From the NCBI RefSeq assembly GCF_007860175.1, contig NZ_SJPX01000001.1, positions 992,001-1,056,000 on the forward strand: DNA of 64,000 nt, in the 5' to 3' direction. Below the pieces are notes generated by a model that worked only from the letters and a program-made list of their open reading frames with translations, did no database searches and was not told the origin of the DNA. Positions 26,361-35,608 of this stretch are shown here, in pieces. A program made the translations under genes and the position numbers. This DNA is from Rubripirellula reticaptiva. GTDB taxonomy: Bacteria; Planctomycetota; Planctomycetia; Pirellulales; Pirellulaceae. Positions within the stretch are counted from its first letter, which is position 1, and each line of letters begins with the position of its first letter.

Positions 26361-29300
26361 TTAGCGAGACGGGACTGGGATCGGGATCGGTTGGACAGTC
26401 ACAGCGACAACAACGGGTGCCGAATCGTCGACGCCTTTGAGCAGATCGATGGAATCGATCGTTTCCCCGCGTCGAGGTGAAATTTGAAGGTAACGCAGTT
26501 GCTGACCTTGCTCGAACCCGAATGCAAATTCGCTTCCGGGTACCTCGATTCGCGAGATGTAGTCGGCAAAGTGAACGCCGTTGATCAACGGGTGATCTTC
26601 GACGATTCCGTCGTGATAGTTCAAACGGACGGTCATCGTCAGCGACGGGTTGATGTGGGACGGGTAGCCCCAGCCGGCAACACCGGACAAGAAGTGGATG
26701 ACGCTGGCCGGCATGTTGCAGGGTAGCCTGACCGACATCGGCATCGACGATGGGATCGGTGCCTTTGTGCAGTTCAGCATGATGACGTTGGGTCGTGACT
26801 GACCCAGCGGGTTGATCAATTGAAACGGAACGCCCTTGAATTCCTTGGGGCTCCAATCAACGAACTTAAAGTGGTCGGGTCCGTCATCCAGAAACATGCC
26901 TTTGGTGCTGATGGCGGTTGCGTATCGATCCAAGGGTATTGGAACAAACTCACTTTGACGAACCAGGAACTCCAAGAGGTCAGCCATCGAATCGACATCG
27001 ATCGAATTTTCGAATCCAGTCGGCATGATCGAAACTCGCGAGGCAACCAATTGATCGATTTCGTCTCGCAAAATGTGGGCGATCTTGCCGTGAGCGTCGA
27101 TCAGCTCCACCACAGCCTTCGACTCGCCGGCGAGCATGCCGGTGTGGACAACACCATTGGTCGTTAGCACCGTGTAAGCGAGATAGTTGCCTTCGACGCT
27201 TCGATCGGGATCAAGAATGTGAGTCAAGAGTTCTCGTTTGGGATGCACTGCCATGCCTGTCAAATCGGGGCCGACACGTTTTCCCAGTTTGCCGTGAAGG
27301 TGGCACGTCCCGCAGTGCTCGTTAAAGATTTCTTTGCCGCGTCCGATATCGCCACGCACCAACGTGGCACGCCGATATCGGTCTAGGACCTTCACACGAT
27401 TGGGATCGGTTGCGGTTCCGCCAAGGGCGAGCAACTGATTCGCCATTCGTTTGACCGAAGTGTCGGGATGTAACGACAACGACCTTTGCTGTTCGAAAGA
27501 CAACTCGCCAAGCGACACCTTTCCTTGACGGGCCGCGTCCAATAGGGATCGGGTCGATTCGGTGCGCTGCAGCAACAGATCGAACGCCGCTTGGCGGGCC
27601 GATGGGGTGAAGGCGGCAAGTCGTCCCACGACCTCGTCACCCAAACCGCTCCACTGACTTGCCTCCATCGTACGAATCAGTTTCACCGCAAGCGTGGGTT
27701 CCGTTCGCGGCGTGATTTCGTTGAACACATTGACAACGATATCGCGATCCGACGGCTGGTACTCGATCGCGTCCGTGGCGGCCGCAACGCGTTCATCTTC
27801 GCTCTCGTCACTATCGTGAACGGTGCGCATCAGATCGGCTACTAAGTCTTGACGGTATCGCGTCAATCCACGGCTGCTCCAACGAGACGCGAGTCGAATC
27901 AGCTTCCTCTTTGATTCCAACGAAACGCGTTCGAACACCGACTGCAACTTCTTGTCCGTCTTAGGGTCAAGCGTTTGGTGCGTCACGCCGCTGCTTCCCT
28001 TTGCGAATCCATCGATCACGCTGTCTAAAACGTCCGTCGATGCCAATGCCAGGTTTGCCAGGATTATCGGTTCATCACCGGCCGCTTCGCTTCTGGCGTG
28101 ATGTTCGGCGACACGTTGGATGATCGATTGGCCCGAAGGCGGCAATTCGCTCGCCAGACCAAGCGTGTTAAGAAAGGGGCGACTGTATTGCGCTGCGGCA
28201 CAAGTCAACGCGTCGGGAATCCAACGGTCCGCCATCGCGTTGTAGTTTTCCATGACGGCCAAAAGAGAGCTGGCTACGGATTTCCGGGTGTCATCGTCGG
28301 ACGAGGTATCGGCCGAAAGACCCGCGACGCCGAAGTCCGAGAAAGCCAAGATCGCCGCAAGTTGGACTTGTCGATCACCATCGCTTAAAAGCTCGGCGTC
28401 CAACAGCGCCGATGCCGATTCCTTCGTCGGCGGCAGAACCATCACCGCGTTTCGGCGCACTCCCGACGACGGGTGACGCATTGCGTCATGGGCTGCATTG
28501 GTCGCATCCGCGTGCCGACCGTCAAGCAATCCCAAACCAGACAACGTCCACAATCCATGAATGGCGCCGACGTTCAAACCGATTTCGTCGGTCGTTTGGT
28601 CGCGAACCAATTCAATCAGTTCCGGTGCCACATCTGTATCGCCACGCTCGACGATCAACCGCTGCGCGTGTTTTCGAATCGCCATCGTCGAGTGCGATAA
28701 CGCATCGACCCATTCGTCGGGGCTGACTTGGTGCAGATCCACCACTGGTTTTCGAACCCAATCATCAGCGACGATCCGATAGATCCTGCCGCGGCGATTG
28801 TCTCGCAGTTCTGTTTCGTAAGCTCCGCCCCGCCCCGTCTCGAAACCTTCGGGCGCCGGATTGTGCTGCATCACGTAGTTGTACCAGTCGGCAACCCATA
28901 CTTGGCCATCGGGGCCGACCTCGGTCATCGTCGGAGCGGTCCATTCATCGTCGCTGGCCAACATATTGAAATCACTGCGGGAACTGAAATCGCTGCCATT
29001 GCGTTTCAGCAAAAACGCGCCGATCAAATGGCCGGTCGGACCGTTCACAAAAGCAACCGAGTTCCAGTATTCTTGCGGGTACTCCCGCGCGGTGTATAAG
29101 GCATGCCCCGTCGCCGATGTGTAACCACCTTGCCAGTCACCTTGGCGAATGTTTTCGGCGACCGGGTCGAACAAATGGTTGTCCGCGATCGACGATAGTG
29201 TCAATGAAGGCGTCCACCCCTGGACCCGTTCGTAATATCGATTCGCGATCGGCATGTAGACGCTGGGATTGCCGTTTGCGGTGGACCCGAAAACAAACCC

Positions 29301-30791
29301 TTCTTCGCTGAACCCGAGCCCCCAAGTATTGTTGTTGGTCGAGCGGATAAATTCGATCTCCGATGCATCGGGACGCATTCGAAAGAACCCCATGCGGAAT
29401 CGAGACACGACATTGCCGCCGGCTTCAGGCTCGGATTGGTTGTAGCCCTGCATTCCCCAAATCCAATTGTCCAATCCGTATTGGAAATTGCTGACGCCGC
29501 CGTGCGTGTCTTTCAAATCCCAATTGGAAAGCAGAAGTTCGCGAACGTCGGCGCAATCGTCGTTATCACTGTCGCGAAGAAAAATCGTTTGGGTTCCGTT
29601 TTGAACGATGACACCGCCGCCTGAAAAAGCCATCGCCGAAGGTATGCTTAGGTTTTCGGCAAATACAGTGAATCGGTCTGCCCGCCCGTCACCGTCGGTG
29701 TCTTCGCAGATTCGGATTCGATCGTTGCCGAAACCGTCTTCGTGTAAGAGGTTGGGATAGTCGATCGTTTCGGCAATCCAAAGACGTCCTCGGTCATCCC
29801 ATGCCATACAAATCGGTTTCCCGTTGATGTCAGGATCCGAAGCAAATAATTCGACGTGAAAGCCCTCGGGAACCACGATGTGCTTCAGCGACTCTTCCGC
29901 CGCCAAAGGTTTCTGCATCAAGTTCTCAGTATTCGGCTGGCCAGGCGCATCGTCACGCCCGAAGTACCTCGGCAACTTTCCACCAACGTCAACGAAGTCA
30001 AACGGCGGAAGGTCCGTTTGCAACGGCTTGATCTTAGGAATTGGAAATGCCTGATCCGCCAAATAGTCCCCGGCATCCCGAGGGTCTCGGCCGACCGACC
30101 AACGAATGCCTCGCTCGATTAGGTTCTGGAAGCCGGGGTTGGTCCACGTAACCGCGTCGTGTCCCCACGCGGTGTAGAAAACTCGCCCTTTGCCCTCGTG
30201 GCGAATCCATGTCCATGGCTCGCGACCTCCGTCGGTCAATCGATATTCTAAAACCGTTCGGCTTACGTCGTTGTGAAATTGATGCACATACGTCTCGTCC
30301 CAACTCTCAAAGCCTCCATAGCCGATCATCAAGGGATGTTCCGGACGAGCCACTTGGGCACGGAACACGCCCGCGCCGTGCTCCTTGAACTGGGCGCCGA
30401 CGATGTCGACAAATTCGGGAATGTTGCGGAAGCAATCACTGGCACAATGAATCGGAACAAACGCGCCCCCGTCACGAACGAAGTTCATCAGCGCGTCGAC
30501 ATGGACACGATCGACGAATGCAATATCGGCAAATAGCAACACAGCGTCGAAATTGGCCAAATTCTTCGGCGTCAGTTCGGACGTTTCGTCGGTGTATGTC
30601 AGCGCAATGCCACGGTCCTGCAGCGTCTGGCGCAGTTCGCTGCAACGCAGTCGCGGTTCGTGGTTGCGTCCCGTGTCACCGAGAAACAAAACTCGAATGG
30701 TGCCAGAATCCGCATCGGCCGCAGCGCGATCCGGAAGCCCTGCGATCCACGCAACGAGAAACAACGATAGGGGAAGTAACTTGATATTCAT
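26361..30791 (-). CDS. ThuA-like / PVC-type heme-binding giant secreted protein with c-type cytochrome
   Basis: The 1476-aa protein has a signal peptide (IKLLPLSLFLVAWIAGLPDRAAA). Residues ~30-250 are a ThuA/glutamine-amidotransferase-like domain (VLFLGDTGRNHEPRLRC, GAFVPIHCASDCF, KGRVFYTAWGHDA). Residues ~310-680 are the PVC-type membrane-bound dehydrogenase beta-propeller (GFHVELFASDPDINGKPI, DDRGRLWIAETIDYP, VWVADWYNYVMQHNP). A HEAT-like helical region follows. A cytochrome c site, CGTCH, lies near residue 1160 (GKEIFNEHCGTCHLHG...GPDLTGM), and a C-terminal beta domain of ~250 residues ends the protein. These fusions are planctomycete hallmarks and are thought to be extracytoplasmic sugar oxidoreductases. 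First gene of the operon; divergent from the XylR-type regulator. Confidence 0.9.
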   Translation of the reverse strand: MNIKLLPLSLFLVAWIAGLPDRAAADADSGTIRVLFLGDTGRNHEPRLRCSELRQTLQDRGIALTYTDETSELTPKNLANFDAVLLFADIAFVDRVHVDALMNFVRDGGAFVPIHCASDCFRNIPEFVDIVGAQFKEHGAGVFRAQVARPEHPLMIGYGGFESWDETYVHQFHNDVSRTVLEYRLTDGGREPWTWIRHEGKGRVFYTAWGHDAVTWTNPGFQNLIERGIRWSVGRDPRDAGDYLADQAFPIPKIKPLQTDLPPFDFVDVGGKLPRYFGRDDAPGQPNTENLMQKPLAAEESLKHIVVPEGFHVELFASDPDINGKPICMAWDDRGRLWIAETIDYPNLLHEDGFGNDRIRICEDTDGDGRADRFTVFAENLSIPSAMAFSGGGVIVQNGTQTIFLRDSDNDDCADVRELLLSNWDLKDTHGGVSNFQYGLDNWIWGMQGYNQSEPEAGGNVVSRFRMGFFRMRPDASEIEFIRSTNNNTWGLGFSEEGFVFGSTANGNPSVYMPIANRYYERVQGWTPSLTLSSIADNHLFDPVAENIRQGDWQGGYTSATGHALYTAREYPQEYWNSVAFVNGPTGHLIGAFLLKRNGSDFSSRSDFNMLASDDEWTAPTMTEVGPDGQVWVADWYNYVMQHNPAPEGFETGRGGAYETELRDNRRGRIYRIVADDWVRKPVVDLHQVSPDEWVDALSHSTMAIRKHAQRLIVERGDTDVAPELIELVRDQTTDEIGLNVGAIHGLWTLSGLGLLDGRHADATNAAHDAMRHPSSGVRRNAVMVLPPTKESASALLDAELLSDGDRQVQLAAILAFSDFGVAGLSADTSSDDDTRKSVASSLLAVMENYNAMADRWIPDALTCAAAQYSRPFLNTLGLASELPPSGQSIIQRVAEHHARSEAAGDEPIILANLALASTDVLDSVIDGFAKGSSGVTHQTLDPKTDKKLQSVFERVSLESKRKLIRLASRWSSRGLTRYRQDLVADLMRTVHDSDESEDERVAAATDAIEYQPSDRDIVVNVFNEITPRTEPTLAVKLIRTMEASQWSGLGDEVVGRLAAFTPSARQAAFDLLLQRTESTRSLLDAARQGKVSLGELSFEQQRSLSLHPDTSVKRMANQLLALGGTATDPNRVKVLDRYRRATLVRGDIGRGKEIFNEHCGTCHLHGKLGKRVGPDLTGMAVHPKRELLTHILDPDRSVEGNYLAYTVLTTNGVVHTGMLAGESKAVVELIDAHGKIAHILRDEIDQLVASRVSIMPTGFENSIDVDSMADLLEFLVRQSEFVPIPLDRYATAISTKGMFLDDGPDHFKFVDWSPKEFKGVPFQLINPLGQSRPNVIMLNCTKAPIPSSMPMSVRLPCNMPASVIHFLSGVAGWGYPSHINPSLTMTVRLNYHDGIVEDHPLINGVHFADYISRIEVPGSEFAFGFEQGQQLRYLQISPRRGETIDSIDLLKGVDDSAPVVVAVTVQPIPIPVPSR

Positions 30792-30885
30792 TGGAAAGGC
30801 TCATTGTAAAACCGAGACCCTTGAATGAAATGCTAGAATGCGCAATTAACATGTGAGTACACGCAAACGCCAAAACTAGACCGAA
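30792..30885. promoter_or_regulatory. Divergent promoter/operator region of the glycan operon
   Basis: The 94-bp gap separates the ThuA/PVC-heme gene (reverse) from the XylR-type regulator (forward). It must hold both promoters and very likely the regulator's binding site. It includes imperfect direct repeats GAATGAAATGC and GAATGCGCAA. I cannot name the operator with certainty; the placement argument is the main support. Confidence 0.45.
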
Positions 30886-32043
30886 ATGAAGAAGAAGAAG
30901 GCAAAATCCGTCGCTCTGCTGATCGAGTCATCTAATGCGTATTGCCGCGGCATGCTGCAGGGGATCGCCGCCTACATGCACGAGAACGAACAGTGGTCGA
31001 TTCGGTTGCCGGAACTGGAACGCGACGCACCGCCGCCACGTTGGCTAAAAACCTGGAAGGGCGACGGAATCATCGCCCGGATCGAAAACGAACAATTTGC
31101 CGACGCCCTGCGTTTTTCGAAAATTCCGTTGATTGACGTCAGTGCCGCGCGATGTATCCCAAAGCTTCCGCTCGTCGAGATCGATGAAGCCGGTATCGCC
31201 GAAGCCGCATTTGATCACCTACGCGAGCGAGGGTTCGAAAATCTTGCGTTCTGTGGTGAAGCGAAGTTCAAGTGGTCGACACTTCGTCAAAACGCATTCG
31301 TGAAACGGGCGGCAGATGCCGGTCTGGCGTGCAACGTTTTCCAGCCGCTCCGATCGTCGCGAGGGCGCGCATCAATTGACCGTGAAACGAAGGAACTCGC
31401 GAAGTGGCTTCAATCCTTACCACGTCCCGTCGCGGTTCTAGCTTGTTATGACCTGAAAGCGCGTCAGATTCTAGACATTTGCCGCGAAATCCCACTGAGG
31501 GTTCCCGAGGACATTGCTCTGTTGGGCGTCGATAACGATGAAGTGTTGTGCGATCTGGCAACGCCACCGCTATCGAGCGTGATCCCAGCATCTAGAAAGA
31601 TCGGCTACACGGCTGCTCAGTCGCTCGATCACTTGATGCAGGGCAAGAAGCTTAAACATCATATCCAGTTGATCGGACCGCTCGGTGTTGCAACTCGCCA
31701 ATCGACAGAAATTCTTGCCGTCGAGGACCTCGATGTTGCCGAGGCGATGCAGTTCATTCGTGATCATCAAAGCGAACATATCAACGTGCAGGATGTGATG
31801 GCGGTCGTTCCGGTATCCCGACGCTCGCTTGAAGTTCGTTTCCGAAAAATTGTTGGACGAACGATCTATCAAGAGATTATTCGCCTGCGCATCGACAGGA
31901 TCTGCCAGTTGCTTGTCGATTCGAAACTATCGCTCGCTCAGATCGCCAGGCGGACAGGTTTCGATTCAGTCGAATACATGAGCGTTGCATTCCGCCGCGC
32001 AAAAGGAATGCCACCCGGCCGTTTCCGCAGAAACCAACCTTGA
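30886..32043 (+). CDS. XylR-type AraC-family regulator with LacI-like sensor domain
   Basis: The 385-aa protein has residues ~8-270 in the periplasmic-binding/LacI fold (VALLIESSNAYCRGMLQGIAAY, IDEAGIAEAAFDHLRERGFENLAFCG, PEDIALLGVDNDEVLCDLATPPLSSV), which senses a sugar. Residues ~285-383 are an AraC DNA-binding domain with two helix-turn-helix units (SRRSLEVRFRKIVGRTIYQEII; SLAQIARRTGFDSVEYMSVAFRR). This layout is that of XylR and its relatives. Transcribed divergently from the glycan operon, so it most likely controls that operon in response to a released sugar. Start ATG, 95 bp from the operon start. Confidence 0.92.
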   Translation: MKKKKAKSVALLIESSNAYCRGMLQGIAAYMHENEQWSIRLPELERDAPPPRWLKTWKGDGIIARIENEQFADALRFSKIPLIDVSAARCIPKLPLVEIDEAGIAEAAFDHLRERGFENLAFCGEAKFKWSTLRQNAFVKRAADAGLACNVFQPLRSSRGRASIDRETKELAKWLQSLPRPVAVLACYDLKARQILDICREIPLRVPEDIALLGVDNDEVLCDLATPPLSSVIPASRKIGYTAAQSLDHLMQGKKLKHHIQLIGPLGVATRQSTEILAVEDLDVAEAMQFIRDHQSEHINVQDVMAVVPVSRRSLEVRFRKIVGRTIYQEIIRLRIDRICQLLVDSKLSLAQIARRTGFDSVEYMSVAFRRAKGMPPGRFRRNQP

Positions 32044-32214
32044 ACCGGCGCGTAGCTCAAGTTTGTCTCGGCGGAAGCGTAAAGCGTGGCCGAATGGCCG
32101 GCAGTCGGAGAAATCGCAAACGCCCTCGGAGCTTTGGTCCGCTCTTGCAGACAAAACCGACAAACCTTAGCGACTGTCATTAAGGAACACGCAGAATTCG
32201 GTTTTCGCGAAGCA

Positions 32215-35200
32215 CTACTGCGACAATGAAAACGCGTTCGGATTGTTCTGTACAATTAGCCATCGCTGGTCCACCGTGATTTCGGAGTATTGCGACTGCG
32301 ATCCGTCGGGCCATGTCACGGTGACGTCATCGATTCGTTGTTCCTCACCCAGCCCGAATGAGACGACTTGTTCATTGCGGCAAAGATAGCCGTCGCCGGT
32401 CACGACCCAACCGGTCCATGTTTGATCGCCGACATTCACCTCGATCGTCGCTCCGATCGCATCGCGTTCGCTACTGACGCCCACCAACGACAATTGCAGC
32501 CAGTGATGGTCGGTTTGAGTTTGATTGATTAGCAGCCCCGACGGCTCGCCCATGTGAGTGACCACAAAGTCTGATTTTCCATCACGGTTGAAATCCAATC
32601 GGGCCATCGCGCGCCCGACGTGCAATGATCCAAAATAGCTTGACGGATCGTCATGACGTTGCAATTCAAAGTGATCGCCAAAGTTGGCAAACACCTGGGG
32701 TGGCTGCTGGAATGGCGACGTTGGCAAGTCCATATTTTCCACGTGCCCATTGGCAACTACCAGGTCCTCACAACCGTCGTTGTTGTAATCCAACGACTGT
32801 GACCCAAATCCCAAGACTTTGAAACTGTCGTCGGACAACTTCATCGACATCGCCCGGTCTTGGAACGATCCACCGTAATTCAAATACAAACGAGCGGGAC
32901 TGTCTTCGAAATTAGTGACATGCAAATCGGGCGTGCCCGAGCGATCAAAGTCACCCATTGCAATGCCCATCGACGCCGTCAAGGATCCGTCGAATCCCAA
33001 GGAGTTGCCCGCCGTCGGTGCTGCGTCAAACCAATCCCCGGCGGAATCTCTTCGCCACAATTGATTCGCCCGGACGTCGTTTCCGACAAAGACTTCGTTG
33101 CCCGGAGACAAATCAAGATTCGTGATCACGATGCCTAACCCCGTTCGGCGATCCGAATCCAGAACGCTGACCGGTCGGCTCGTTCGGTCGCCCGACCCGA
33201 GACTTTCGCAGATGCGATCGATCGCCGGTTGGTAATCCGATGGCGCGACGATCTGCAGCACGCCCTCGCCGTCGACCTTGGGCTTGGCCGCGATGTCAGG
33301 ATCACCTACGTAGTTTTCTTCGTAGATGTCCGGCAAGCCATCGCCCGATAAATCGGCCATCGCGATCGAAGTGCTTAACTGAGTTCGATCGTCACTTGAA
33401 TCGATCGCTTCAGATCGAAACGTCCCGTCACCGTTGTTGATCATCAGTGTGTTGCTGCCGATATTAGAAATTGCCAAATCTGCAAACCCGTCCTGGTTCC
33501 AGTCGCCAGCGGTGACGCCGGTCGAATAACGTCGCTCGGTGGTTGCCGATAACTGCGTCACATCGACCAGCTGTCCACCGAGGTTTCTAAACAACTGGTT
33601 CGTCATGCGGCCAATGAATTCGGGCGGATCGGCGCCTCCCTGGGCAAAGTAAAGATCACACTCGCCGTCTAGATCAAAATCGATAACCGCAACTCCGCCG
33701 CCGACGCTTTGCTGGATCATGAATTGCGATTTTTGAACGACACTGGCGACTTGGAATGTGTGATTCAGACCAACGGCAACCGCGATGTCGTCGAAACGAG
33801 GCGGTTGGACCGAAGCGATAGATTGCCGCGATTTAGAAACGGATGCTTCGGCCAGCATCGCCGGGTCAACTAGGTTGGCGAAATCAACTTTCGGAAAACG
33901 GTTGATGTCCAATCCACACAGCCGAATATTGGCCGACGGAAACGCATCGCCCGACTGAACAAGGTCGAGCCTTTTTTGATTCAGTTCGTTAAGCATGTCC
34001 CGCGACTGGGGTGCAGCAGCGTTTGGCTGCTGGGAAATTGCAAGAGCGTTCCAGAGCACTGATTCGAGCGGACGGCCCAGCCCAACCAGCCCGTCGATCA
34101 CCGTGTGGTAACGCGCGGCGTCGCCCTGATGAGTGGTTCCCAGTTCGTTGCTGGCGATCGTGACTTCGCGCAGCTTCGCTTGTTGCGTCTCCCACTTCTC
34201 AGCTTCAACATTCATGCCCAGTGCGACCAGCGATTGATGCATCCGGCGGTAAGAACGAGCATCGGTAGGATCGCGGAGAATCGCTTCGGCGAAAGCACCC
34301 ACGGCTTCTTCGAAACGTTGATGGTTGACCATCCAAGTACCGATCGCCGACCATGTTTCGGCGTACGATTTGGTCGGCGTATCAAGTTGCTCCATCCAAC
34401 GTAGTAGTCGTTCGTCATCCTGCATTTCCGCCAAGCATCGTCCGTAGAACGCACGGACTGCCGGAGGATCCGCGGTATCAACACCGTCATCACCGAACGC
34501 GTCAGCAGCTAGGGCGAACTTTTGTTTGGTGAACAGCACACGGGCGCGGCCACTGGGACCGAACGGGATTTCGGTGTTGGTATCGCTTAGCACCATCAAC
34601 GAATGCAGTTCGTCTTGGCGAACGTCGCCGATCTTGCACAACAAACGAACATGGCGAGCTGCTTCATGTCGTCGCCCCAAGTCGTTGTAGAGCGATGCGA
34701 GGCGGCGATGGGCTAATGCTGACGTTGGGATCAGCTTGATAAGTTTCAAGTAGCGGTTAACTGCATCGTCGTACCGCTTCAGCTCGACACATAACTCGGC
34801 GGATCGTCCGATTGTTTGGATCGCCAATCCGTTTTTAGAAACGGGTATTTCGTCGAGCAGTTCGATCGCTTGGGACGTCTCGCCCCTGGCGTGGAAAACG
34901 ATTGCCATCAAGAACAAGGCTTCTGAATCCGTTGGGTAGATCGCAAGCAACTTCATCAGCGATTCGTTAGCGGATTCCCAATGCTCTTGATCGATTTGTT
35001 GTCGCGATCGTCGGATTGAATCGACGCGAACCGATGACAGAGAATCTATACTCGCGTCCGGCGGCGGGTCCTCATCGAGCGTTCGAGAAGCAGTCTTGGC
35101 AACCGACGATGCCGATGCTGCCACACCATTCGACGACGGGTCGTCGTCAAATGATAAACTACGGTTGCAGCCGATCTGCAGCGATAGGGATATCGCGATT

Positions 35201-35247
35201 GCGAGTCCCAACAAATACGGAGGTCGGCGGAACCGATTGATATTCAA
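32215..35247 (-). CDS. TPR + FG-GAP (VCBS) + ASPIC/UnbV lipoprotein-like protein
   Basis: The start is set at TTG 35247: AAGGAAG lies 8 bases upstream and the reading then begins at a membrane leader (RPPYLLGLAIAISLSLQIGC), whose last cysteine may be lipidated although the box QIGC is imperfect. An earlier TTG at 35352 would overlap the small lipoprotein gene by 92 bp. About 400 residues of tetratricopeptide repeats follow. Residues ~470-870 hold FG-GAP/VCBS repeats (VIDFDLDGECDLYFAQGG, GDWNQDGFADLAISN, DFDRSGTPDLHVTNF). The C-terminus is ASPIC/UnbV (GATIEVNVGD...TVTWPDGSQSQYSE). This combination (CRTAC1-like) is frequent in planctomycetes; role unknown, extracytoplasmic. Confidence 0.85.
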   Translation of the reverse strand: MNINRFRRPPYLLGLAIAISLSLQIGCNRSLSFDDDPSSNGVAASASSVAKTASRTLDEDPPPDASIDSLSSVRVDSIRRSRQQIDQEHWESANESLMKLLAIYPTDSEALFLMAIVFHARGETSQAIELLDEIPVSKNGLAIQTIGRSAELCVELKRYDDAVNRYLKLIKLIPTSALAHRRLASLYNDLGRRHEAARHVRLLCKIGDVRQDELHSLMVLSDTNTEIPFGPSGRARVLFTKQKFALAADAFGDDGVDTADPPAVRAFYGRCLAEMQDDERLLRWMEQLDTPTKSYAETWSAIGTWMVNHQRFEEAVGAFAEAILRDPTDARSYRRMHQSLVALGMNVEAEKWETQQAKLREVTIASNELGTTHQGDAARYHTVIDGLVGLGRPLESVLWNALAISQQPNAAAPQSRDMLNELNQKRLDLVQSGDAFPSANIRLCGLDINRFPKVDFANLVDPAMLAEASVSKSRQSIASVQPPRFDDIAVAVGLNHTFQVASVVQKSQFMIQQSVGGGVAVIDFDLDGECDLYFAQGGADPPEFIGRMTNQLFRNLGGQLVDVTQLSATTERRYSTGVTAGDWNQDGFADLAISNIGSNTLMINNGDGTFRSEAIDSSDDRTQLSTSIAMADLSGDGLPDIYEENYVGDPDIAAKPKVDGEGVLQIVAPSDYQPAIDRICESLGSGDRTSRPVSVLDSDRRTGLGIVITNLDLSPGNEVFVGNDVRANQLWRRDSAGDWFDAAPTAGNSLGFDGSLTASMGIAMGDFDRSGTPDLHVTNFEDSPARLYLNYGGSFQDRAMSMKLSDDSFKVLGFGSQSLDYNNDGCEDLVVANGHVENMDLPTSPFQQPPQVFANFGDHFELQRHDDPSSYFGSLHVGRAMARLDFNRDGKSDFVVTHMGEPSGLLINQTQTDHHWLQLSLVGVSSERDAIGATIEVNVGDQTWTGWVVTGDGYLCRNEQVVSFGLGEEQRIDDVTVTWPDGSQSQYSEITVDQRWLIVQNNPNAFSLSQ

Positions 35248-35260
35248 ACCAGTAGCTTCC

Positions 35261-35449
35261 TTACTTTTGACCTGGTCGCTTGTAATCGCTCGGGGCGTTG
35301 GCTGCGCTCTGAGCCGCCATTTCTGCTTCGATCGTTGCCTTGTCTTTTGCAACGGGTTCGTTGATCACGGCTTCGCCAGATCCACTGCCACAGCCCGAAA
35401 GGGCGAGAGTCAACGTTAGAATGGCAAACAGAGGGAGTACTTTTTTCAT
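35261..35449 (-). CDS. Small lipoprotein, 62 aa
   Basis: MKKVLPLFAILTLTLALSGC is a textbook lipoprotein signal with box LSGC; the mature part is only ~42 residues (GSGSGEAVINEPVAKDKATI... ending in DYKRPGQK). The start is at 35449; the longer reading to 35491 has no purpose. It lies 13 bp upstream of the ASPIC/UnbV gene and about 160 bp downstream of the DUF1559 gene. Planctomycete DUF1559 genes are often followed by such small lipoproteins. No function known. Confidence 0.85.
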   Translation of the reverse strand: MKKVLPLFAILTLTLALSGCGSGSGEAVINEPVAKDKATIEAEMAAQSAANAPSDYKRPGQK

Positions 35450-35541
35450 AGGTATCGAGAATGTTATGAGAACGGGAGGGAAGTATTTCAATGGTTAATC
35501 GGATCAGCGCTCACGCATCGTTCGCCTGAACTCTTCATGAA

Positions 35542-35573
35542 AAGAAGGGTGAGGCAGACGCCCCACCCTTCTT
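35542..35573 (-). terminator. Probable intrinsic terminator downstream of DUF1559 gene
   Basis: A 10-bp perfect stem (AAGAAGGGTG 35542-35551 with CACCCTTCTT 35564-35573), extended after one mismatch by three inner pairs, closes an AGAC loop. On the reverse strand it is followed by TTTTC, a short U-rich run. It lies 36 bp after the DUF1559 stop at 35609, so it would end or attenuate that transcript before the lipoprotein gene. Confidence 0.7.
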
Positions 35574-35608
35574 AGATTTCGACAACTGCAAATCTTGTTT
35601 GCGGTCGA

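Noticed and set aside
26011-26856. Reverse frame of 281 codons crossing the GH2/ThuA-heme boundary
   Set aside because: It overlaps two supported genes in another frame and has no recognisable domain.
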